From an uncultured Propionibacteriaceae bacterium (GTDB lineage: Bacteria; Actinomycetota; Actinomycetes; Propionibacteriales; Propionibacteriaceae), in NCBI GenBank assembly GCA_936924635.1, contig CAKZHP010000134.1, positions 40,112-104,111 of the forward strand: 64,000 nt of DNA, read 5' to 3'. The translations under genes and the position numbers were made by a program. The notes below the pieces were generated by a model that saw only the letters and a list, made by a program, of their open reading frames with translations, searched no databases and was not told where the DNA came from. Of this stretch, positions 58,653 to 64,000 are shown in pieces. The stretch's first letter is position 1. Each line of letters begins with the position of its first letter.

Positions 58653-59881
58653 TCCCCGTGACCACGATGGAGCGGGCCACAGTGCCGGCCAGCGACGTAT
58701 GGCAGGCCACCGTCCAGATCGTCGTCCCCGTGTACAACGAGGCAGTCGACCTGGAGCGGGCCGTGCGCACCCTGACGGCCTACCTCGAGTCGTCCCTCCC
58801 GTACCGCTGGCGGGTCACGATCGCCGACAACGCGTCGACCGACGAGACGTACGCGATCGCGGCGCGGCTGGCGCGTCAGGTGCCGGGTGTACGGGTCGTG
58901 CACCTGGACGCGAAGGGCCGCGGGCGCGCACTGAAGGAGGTGTGGCTGACCAGCGAGGCTGACGTGGTGGCGTACATGGATGTCGACCTGTCGACAGACC
59001 TGGCCGCACTGCTGCCGCTCATCGCGCCGCTGCTGAGCGGGCACTCCGACGTCGCGATCGGCACGCGGCTGGCACGCGGGTCGCGGGTGGTGCGCGGGCC
59101 GAAGCGAGAGGTGATCTCGCGCTGCTACAACCTCATCCTGCGCGGGTCGCTCGGGGTGACGTTCTCCGATGCGCAGTGCGGGTTCAAGGCGCTGCGGCGC
59201 GAGGCGGCGCGACAGCTGCTGCCGCTGGTCGAGGACACCAACTGGTTCTTCGACACCGAGCTGCTGGTGCTGGCGCAGCGGGCCGGGCTGCGGATCCACG
59301 AGGTGCCCGTCGACTGGACCGACGACCCCGGTACCACGGTGCACATCGTGAGCACTGCCACCGAGGACCTGCGGGGCGTGTGGCGGCTGCTCACGGGCCT
59401 GACGAGCGGCCGGATCCCGGTGTCGCGCGTGCGTGCGGAGCTCGCCCGCCCGTCGCTGCCGGCGACGGTGCCAGGGGTGCCGCGGGGGCTGCTGGCCCAG
59501 GTCGTGCGGTTCGGGGCGGTCGGCGTCGCCTCCACGGTGGCGTACTTCGTGCTGTTCCTGCTGCTGCGCCACGTCATGGGACCGCAGGCGGCCAACCTCG
59601 TGTCGCTGGTGATGACGGCGGTGGGGAACACGGCGGCGAACCGGGTCTTCACGTTCGGCGTGAGGGGCCGCGAGGGGGCCGTCGAGCACCACCTCACCGG
59701 GCTGTTCGCGTTCGCTGTGGCGCTGGGGCTGACGAGCGGGTCGCTGGTGGCACTGCATGCGGCGTTCGGTCAGGTCGCGACCTGGGTGGAGGTGGCCGTG
59801 CTGACGGGCGCGAACGCCGCGGCCACGGTGGTCCGGTTCCTGGCTCTGCGGATGGTGATGGGGCGCTCGGGGACCAGGTGA
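58649..59881 (+). CDS. GT2 polyprenyl-phosphate glycosyltransferase fused to GtrA domain
   Basis: A 410-residue fusion. The GT2 domain (about 15-250) has QIVVPVYNEAVDLERAV, ADNASTDETY and the DVDLSTD metal site near 112, with SDAQCGFKALRREAA near 173. The C-terminal GtrA domain (about 275-410) has four helices (VVRFGAVGVASTVAYFVLFL, then NTAANRVFTFGVRG). It would charge polyprenyl phosphate with a sugar and help flip it, feeding the GT39 enzyme whose gene it overlaps by four bases. Confidence 0.9.
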   Translation: MIPVTTMERATVPASDVWQATVQIVVPVYNEAVDLERAVRTLTAYLESSLPYRWRVTIADNASTDETYAIAARLARQVPGVRVVHLDAKGRGRALKEVWLTSEADVVAYMDVDLSTDLAALLPLIAPLLSGHSDVAIGTRLARGSRVVRGPKREVISRCYNLILRGSLGVTFSDAQCGFKALRREAARQLLPLVEDTNWFFDTELLVLAQRAGLRIHEVPVDWTDDPGTTVHIVSTATEDLRGVWRLLTGLTSGRIPVSRVRAELARPSLPATVPGVPRGLLAQVVRFGAVGVASTVAYFVLFLLLRHVMGPQAANLVSLVMTAVGNTAANRVFTFGVRGREGAVEHHLTGLFAFAVALGLTSGSLVALHAAFGQVATWVEVAVLTGANAAATVVRFLALRMVMGRSGTR

Positions 59882-60229
59882 TGTGCGGCTCGACCCGCCG
59901 CGGGCGCCCGACACACTCGACCAGGCATCGGGTCGTCTGCACAACCGGTGCGAATACTGGCGCGGGTCGGCCAGGGGCAGAGCAGCGCACGTCTGCGCAC
60001 CGGTTGTGCAGGTGGGTCTGCGCAGGTGGTCTCCCGGGGCGGCGGCCGGGGGTGGCGGAGCGGGGGATGACCGCGTCCGCCGTACGCGACCTGCTCACCT
60101 TCTCAGCGGCACAGTGGTGCCGCGCGCCACGGCCCCACGCGGGCGGCGACCTACCAGGCGCTCCTGATTCCTACCTGGCGCACAGGAACCTCCGGGCAGC
60201 CATACAGCGTGGGTCGGGAGAGTCGCCTC
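59882..60229. other. 348-bp gap before the GtrA gene
   Basis: It contains class C copy 3 right after the fusion gene and otherwise sequence with no recognised gene or clear promoter. Confidence 0.5.
59938..60010. repeat. class C palindrome, copy 3
   Basis: Arms TGCACAACCGGTGCG (59,938-59,952) and CGCACCGGTTGTGCA (59,996-60,010), loop 43 bases, starting 57 bp after a stop codon. Confidence 0.85.
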
Positions 60230-60322
60230 ATGAGCACCACGGCCATCCGCGTCAGCGCCCCCAGCACGACGATCCGGCTGTCGGCGACGGGCCGAGTCTC
60301 CCCCCGCGCGCGGGAGCTGTGA
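60230..60322 (+). other. 30-codon frame that looks like the lost N-terminus of the GtrA gene
   Basis: ATG 60,230 has GGGAGAG upstream and encodes MSTTAIRVSAPS through RVSPRAREL, then TGA. Two codons later, in the same frame, ATG 60,329 opens the GtrA protein. GtrA proteins of actinomycetes often carry such an Arg-rich leader ending in REL before the first helix. Confidence 0.55.
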
Positions 60323-60328
60323 CACCTA

Positions 60329-60718
60329 ATGGGCCAGCTGGCGCGGTTCGTCGCTGTCGGCACGGTGTCGACGATGGCGTACGCCGCGCTCTACCTGCTG
60401 CTCAGCGAGCCGATGGGCAGCCAGGCGGCCAACCTGGTGGCGATGCTGACGACGACGGTCGCGAGCACGGCCGGGAACCGGCTGTTCACGTTCGGGGTGC
60501 GCGGCGCCGACGGGGCGGTGGGCCACCACCTCATCGGTCTGGCGGTGTTCGGAGTGGGGGTCGGGCTGACGAGCGGGTCGCTGGGGGCCCTCGACGCCGT
60601 CGTCAACGAGCCCGGCCAGACCCTCGGGCTCGTCGTGCTGACCGCGGCGTCGGCGGTGGCGGGGTTGATGCGGTTCTGGAGCCTCCGGCTGGCCATCGGG
60701 CGCACCGCCCAGGTCTGA
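60329..60718 (+). CDS. GtrA-family membrane protein
   Basis: Four-helix membrane protein of 129 residues. LARFVAVGTVSTMAYAALYL opens the fold; ANLVAMLTTTVASTAGNRLF and FGVRGADGAVGHHLIGLAVF follow. It is a close paralogue of the C-terminal domain of the upstream fusion, so the region duplicated a GtrA module. Role: probable flipping of polyprenyl-linked sugars. ATG 60,329 has no ribosome site. The better signal lies at 60,230 but is separated by an in-frame TGA. Confidence 0.82.
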   Translation: MGQLARFVAVGTVSTMAYAALYLLLSEPMGSQAANLVAMLTTTVASTAGNRLFTFGVRGADGAVGHHLIGLAVFGVGVGLTSGSLGALDAVVNEPGQTLGLVVLTAASAVAGLMRFWSLRLAIGRTAQV

Positions 60719-60796
60719 CCCCGGGGTTCACGAGACGCACGCACCTACTCATCTGCGGTGCAGGCGGTGGGGTGCTTCTCGGTGCGCCCAGGCGGG

Positions 60797-61312
60797 TCAG
60801 CCGAGGAGGAGTCCCCGCACGTACGCGGCCTGGCCACCGTGCTGCGCGGCGTCGTCGACCACGCTGACGAGGCGGACGGCCAGGGTGACCGGGGGGTCGT
60901 ACGACTCGTCGACCACCTTCTCCCACTCCGCGTCAGCGAGGCCCTCCAGGTAGGTGGCGGTGCGCTCGTGGACGGCCCGCTGGTAGGCGAGCAGGTCGTC
61001 GGCGGCGACGGCCGGGAACTTGGCCACCTCCTCATCGGTCATGCCGTAGCCCATCGCGTCAGCGGCGTACGGCAGCTTGAGCCGCTCGTGCCAGCCGTCG
61101 GCCCACACCTCGTCGGACCCGGCGAGCTGCGCGACCTGCGCGTCCTCCTGCCGGCTGAGGTGCCAGACCAGCCAGCCGATGGAGTTGTTCGGGCCCTGAC
61201 CGAGATCGGGCTGTGTCGCCAGCTGTTCCGGCGACAGACCGTCGAGCGCACCCTCGACGGTCTCGGGGATGCGGGAGTGCGCCTCATGAAGGAGGTCGGC
61301 TGCGGTGATCAT
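60797..61312 (-). CDS. DinB-like four-helix protein
   Basis: A 171-residue protein of the DinB/mycothiol-dependent maleylpyruvate isomerase N-terminal type (DUF664-like). Conserved blocks are ALDGLSPEQLATQPDLGQGP and NNSIGWLVWHLSRQEDAQVAQL with the metal-site His near residue 51, and DDAAQHGGQAAYVRGLLLG with the C-terminal His. Some relatives use mycothiol or bacillithiol as cofactor; the reaction here is unknown. Confidence 0.87.
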   Translation of the reverse strand: MITAADLLHEAHSRIPETVEGALDGLSPEQLATQPDLGQGPNNSIGWLVWHLSRQEDAQVAQLAGSDEVWADGWHERLKLPYAADAMGYGMTDEEVAKFPAVAADDLLAYQRAVHERTATYLEGLADAEWEKVVDESYDPPVTLAVRLVSVVDDAAQHGGQAAYVRGLLLG

Positions 61313-61363
61313 GCCGCCACCCTACGCAGACCGACCCCTGCCTCGTCGCGTACGTGGGCACTC

Positions 61364-61430
61364 GTCCCCACAGCCCGGATCGATCCGTGCAGCCTTCATG
61401 GCGGCTGCGCGGATCGATGCGTGCTGCGAG
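61364..61430. repeat. class D element, copy 3
   Basis: CCCACAGCCCGGATCGATCC is followed by GTGCAGCC-TTCAT-GGCGGCTGCGCGG and ATCGATGCGTGCTGCG. The inner GCAGCC/GGCTGC and outer blocks pair imperfectly. It lies between the leftward deoC and DinB-like genes. Confidence 0.65.
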
Positions 61431-61478
61431 GAAAAGGCCCCGGCGTGGGCGTTCTCAGTCGCCGGGGCCGGCGCGAGG

Positions 61479-62135
61479 TCAGTCCGTCGGAGCGTCGGCG
61501 AGCACGTCGGCGGAGGCAGACATGCCGAGCCGGCTCGCACCGGCGGCGACCAGGGCAGCGGCCTGCTCGTACGTCTTGATCCCGCCCGACGCCTTCACGC
61601 CGATCGCGTCGCCGACGGTTGCCCGCATCAGCCGCACCGCCTCGACCGTCGCGCCCCCCGCGGCGTGGAAGCCCGTGGAGGTCTTCACGAAGTCCGCGCC
61701 GCCGTCGAGGGCCGCCTGGCACGCCAGCACGATCTCGTCGTCGGACAGCGCCGCCGACTCGATGATCACCTTCAGCAGCGGGACCTCCGCCCGCACCGCG
61801 GCGATCTCGTGGGCGAGCTCGCGGCGCCGACCCGTACGCACCATGCCCAGGTCGATCACCATGTCCACCTCGTCGGCGCCCAGCCGGGTGGACTCCGCCG
61901 CCTCGGCCACCTTCATCTCGGTGGTGTGCTTGCCCGACGGGAACCCGCACACCGTCGCGAGCAGCAGCGAGCGCGGCAGGTCGGGCAGCGGCAGCATCGA
62001 CGGCGACACGCACACCGCCAGCACGTCGAGATCCTCGGCCTCCTCGACGAGCGCGAGCACGTCGGCGTGCGTCGCGTCCGTACGCAGCAGCGTGTGGTCG
62101 ATCAGCGAGGCGAGGTCGTCGCGGGAGATGCTCAC
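61479..62135 (-). CDS. deoC: deoxyribose-phosphate aldolase
   Basis: Class I aldolase of 218 residues splitting 2-deoxyribose 5-phosphate to glyceraldehyde 3-phosphate and acetaldehyde. [12 protein letters not shown] near residue 11, [18 protein letters not shown] near 65, [11 protein letters not shown] with active-site Asp near 92, the Schiff-base Lys in [15 protein letters not shown] near 147 and [13 protein letters not shown] near 176 with the second Lys. The active site is complete. Confidence 0.94.
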   Translation of the reverse strand: MSISRDDLASLIDHTLLRTDATHADVLALVEEAEDLDVLAVCVSPSMLPLPDLPRSLLLATVCGFPSGKHTTEMKVAEAAESTRLGADEVDMVIDLGMVRTGRRRELAHEIAAVRAEVPLLKVIIESAALSDDEIVLACQAALDGGADFVKTSTGFHAAGGATVEAVRLMRATVGDAIGVKASGGIKTYEQAAALVAAGASRLGMSASADVLADAPTD

Positions 62136-62249
62136 GTGCTGACCGTAGCGGCGAGCGCTGCTGGTCGCTGGCTCAGGGCGCGTACGGGAGCGGGGCTGGT
62201 GCGCTTCGCTGCTGACTCCGTCAGGCCTCGCTCCGCTCGGCCTGCCGTG

Positions 62250-62350
62250 GTTTCGACGCGGATCCGCCTCGCAAGCTCGGCTGATCCTTGCTCAACCAGC
62301 CCAACACGACCGCGGGCTCAGACTGCCTCGCAAGCTCGGTAGGTCCTGGC
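62250..62350. repeat. class B element (two partial copies)
   Basis: GTTTCGACGCGGATCCGCCT, then CGCAAGCTCGGCTGATCCTTGCTCAACCAGC (split here), is repeated in shorter form as CTCGCAAGCTCGGTAGGTCC to TCACGCAGC. It directly follows the dcd stop. Confidence 0.6.
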
Positions 62351-62364
62351 TCACGCAGCGCAGG

Positions 62365-62946
62365 TCACTCCTCGATGCGCGTGCGGTGGAAGTTCAGGTG
62401 GCTGCGGCTCGCCGTCGGGCCGCGCTGGCCCTGGTAGCGCGAGAGGTTGACGGCGCTCCCGTACGGGTTCTCGGCCGCCGAGGAGAGCTGGAAGAAGCAC
62501 AGCTGGCCGATCTTCATGCCGGGCCAGAGCATGATCGGCAGGGTCGCCATGTTCGACAGCTCGAGGGTGATGTGGCCGGTGAAACCAGGGTCGACGAAGC
62601 CCGCGGTGGAGTGGGTCAGCAGGCCCAGCCGGCCGAGCGACGACTTGCCCTCCAGGCGCGCGGCGATGTCGTCGCCGAGGGTGACCTTCTCGTACGTGGC
62701 CCCCAGCACGAACTCACCCGGGTGGAGAATGAACGGCTCGTCGGGGCCGCACACGATCTCGCGCGTCAGGTCGGGTTGCTCGACCGACGGGTCGATGTGC
62801 GGGTAGCGGTGGTTCTCGAAGACCCGGAAGAACCGGTCCAGCCGTACGTCGACGCTGGACGGCTGCACCATCGCCCGGTCGGACGGCTCCAGGACCACCC
62901 GCCCGGAGTCCAGCGCAGCGGTGATGTCACGGTCGGAGAGCAGCAC
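62365..62946 (-). CDS. dcd: dCTP deaminase
   Basis: Nucleotide enzyme of 193 residues; actinobacterial members often deaminate dCTP and hydrolyse the dUTP formed. Start block [49 protein letters not shown], the active-site [20 protein letters not shown] near 113 with the Arg and Glu, and C-terminal [11 protein letters not shown]. Length and motifs are typical. Confidence 0.95.
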   Translation of the reverse strand: MLLSDRDITAALDSGRVVLEPSDRAMVQPSSVDVRLDRFFRVFENHRYPHIDPSVEQPDLTREIVCGPDEPFILHPGEFVLGATYEKVTLGDDIAARLEGKSSLGRLGLLTHSTAGFVDPGFTGHITLELSNMATLPIMLWPGMKIGQLCFFQLSSAAENPYGSAVNLSRYQGQRGPTASRSHLNFHRTRIEE

Positions 62947-63127
62947 AGCGAGACCCTACTAAACCGCGTCCAGGCACGGCAGGCAGACTCATGTCCCGGC
63001 CCCACGGTCGTCCCGGCGAGGATCCCCCGTCCGTCGGCATCCCCGCCGCGGTGGCGCTGGCTGGCTCAGCCCGTCGGGCAACGTCCCGTCACACCGGCGG
63101 GGCCGCGGACCCGCTCTCGACGCCTCC

Positions 63128-63982
63128 CTACCGAGGCTCGGGCGCCCGCCGCCGCACCTCGAGGTAGTGGTCGCCGAACGAGACCACCTGCCCCTCCCGC
63201 ACCCGCACCGGGTCACCCGGCGCGCACGGCTCATACTCGCCGTTCGCGTTGGCGATCGCCGTGCCGTTGGTGGAGTTGCGGTCCATCACGTACACGCCGC
63301 GGTGGTCGAGCCCGACCGCCAGGTGAGTCTTGGAGACCATCCGGCTGCCCTGCCCGGCCTCGACCAGCTGCGCCTGCTCCCCCTCGCGCCCGCTCGGCTT
63401 GCGCCCGATCAGCACCAGCCCGTCGACGTCGACCACCCGGCCGTCGTCGAGCCGCAGCTGCCAGCCCTCGGTCGCCGACCGCTGGATCCCAGACGTCAGC
63501 GTCGCCGGCGCGAGGTGGGTGTGGAAGCCGTCGTCCTCCGGTTCTGTCGTCGGAGGCGCCGCGACCGGTGCGTACGAGGCCGGCGACCGCCCGGAGCCCT
63601 GGCCCGCGTCCTGCTCGTACGACTGCCGCGGCACACCCCCCAGCGGGGCGTCCGGCTCCGGCCCAGTGCCGCTCTGCGCGTACGCCGCCGCGCCCGACGA
63701 TCCTCCCGGCACCTGGGTCACCACGGGGCCCGTCGGCGCGCTCGGCTGCCCGGCCGGCGTGTACGGACCAGCCTGCGGCCCCCCAGGCCGGCCCGCCCCC
63801 TGCTGGGCACCTGCCTGGCCGGGCCCCGTCGGCATCCCGACCGCACCCCCCTGCGGAGACCCCCCCTGACCGGGCCCCTGCGGAGCCCCCGGCTGGCCTG
63901 CCGGACCCGTCAGCGGGACCTGCTGCACCGGACGCGCCGGCTGCACGGAGGGCGCGCCGGCCCCCCACTCCTCCCACGGCAC
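63128..63982 (-). CDS. FHA-domain protein (N-terminus outside window)
   Basis: The visible part has a long Gly/Pro/Gln-rich disordered region followed by a C-terminal forkhead-associated domain from about residue 180. FHA hallmarks are VLIGRKPSGREG, the Ser and His of RMVSKTHLAVG, DRNSTNGTAI and VVSFGDHYLEV. FHA domains bind phospho-threonine on Ser/Thr-kinase targets. The frame stays open past 63,982 to the window end, and relatives carry an RDD membrane domain upstream, so this is probably the C-terminal part of an RDD-FHA protein. Confidence 0.85.
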   Translation of the reverse strand: MPWEEWGAGAPSVQPARPVQQVPLTGPAGQPGAPQGPGQGGSPQGGAVGMPTGPGQAGAQQGAGRPGGPQAGPYTPAGQPSAPTGPVVTQVPGGSSGAAAYAQSGTGPEPDAPLGGVPRQSYEQDAGQGSGRSPASYAPVAAPPTTEPEDDGFHTHLAPATLTSGIQRSATEGWQLRLDDGRVVDVDGLVLIGRKPSGREGEQAQLVEAGQGSRMVSKTHLAVGLDHRGVYVMDRNSTNGTAIANANGEYEPCAPGDPVRVREGQVVSFGDHYLEVRRRAPEPR

Positions 63983-64000
63983 GGTCGGGCCGGCGGCCGG

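Overview
The window is dense, very GC-rich DNA with few long gaps, frequent GTG starts, and ATGA/GTGA/TGATG overlaps inside operons. Together with HxlR, WYL and RDD-FHA-type proteins this points to a high-GC actinomycete (Actinomycetota, probably Micrococcales or Propionibacteriales; I cannot name the genus). The word GTACG is unusually common, and Val-Arg is often written GTA-CGN although GTA is normally rare at this GC content.

Layout. 1-10.7 kb: the end of an ABC exporter, two alpha/beta hydrolases, a pullulanase and a second GH13 glucan enzyme (alpha-glucan turnover), an L-rhamnose mutarotase-like protein and a D-2-hydroxyacid dehydrogenase. 10.9-13.6 kb: a translationally coupled HAD phosphatase/GH3 hydrolase pair. 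13.8-20.1 kb: a mucin-like membrane protein, an Asp-nucleophile hydrolase, RidA, a WYL regulator, and a divergent HxlR/quinone-oxidoreductase pair. 20.6-21.4 kb: a frameshifted TauE/SafE permease. 22.3-35.5 kb: a myo-inositol catabolic region (iolBDG leftward; iolC, a Cgl0159-type aldolase and iolA rightward) wrapped around a sugar ABC transporter, an unrecognised 552-residue protein and a GntR regulator. iolE is not in the window. 36-37.1 kb: a stand-alone 3'-phosphoesterase, an AT-richer orphan gene, and a small RNA gene with its own consensus promoter and terminator whose tRNA halves are in permuted order. 37.2-41.6 kb: a dltABCD operon ending in a DltX-like peptide. 41.7-45.1 kb: TfoX-N, SRPBCC, EEP, a broken VOC protein and MetB. 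45.3-51.5 kb: an IclR-controlled operon (PyrD, MFS, two PRTase-fold proteins, an M20 carbamoylase, PyrK) that looks like orotate/dihydroorotate uptake and use. 51.9-52.8 kb: a second HxlR/oxidoreductase pair, with the oxidoreductase internally deleted. 53-60.7 kb: DoxX, a two-component system, a GT39 membrane glycosyltransferase, a GT2-GtrA fusion and a solo GtrA protein. 60.8-64 kb: DinB-like, DeoC, Dcd and an FHA protein cut by the window edge.

The gaps are not empty. They carry at least five sequence-distinct classes of palindromic element, often directly after stop codons: class A (GCGCAGAAT-type arms, including two arrays), class B (TTGAGCAAGGA, including a 66-bp tandem array), class C (GCACAACCGGTGCG arms), class D (CACAGCCCGGATCGATCC) and class E (one copy).

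The strongest novelty is the permuted tRNA-like gene at 36.94-37.02 kb. The 3' half (T arm and acceptor 3' strand) precedes the 5' half (acceptor 5' strand and D arm). The acceptor strands still pair over seven positions, the invariant tRNA bases are present, and the unit sits between a TATAAT promoter and a strong hairpin terminator.
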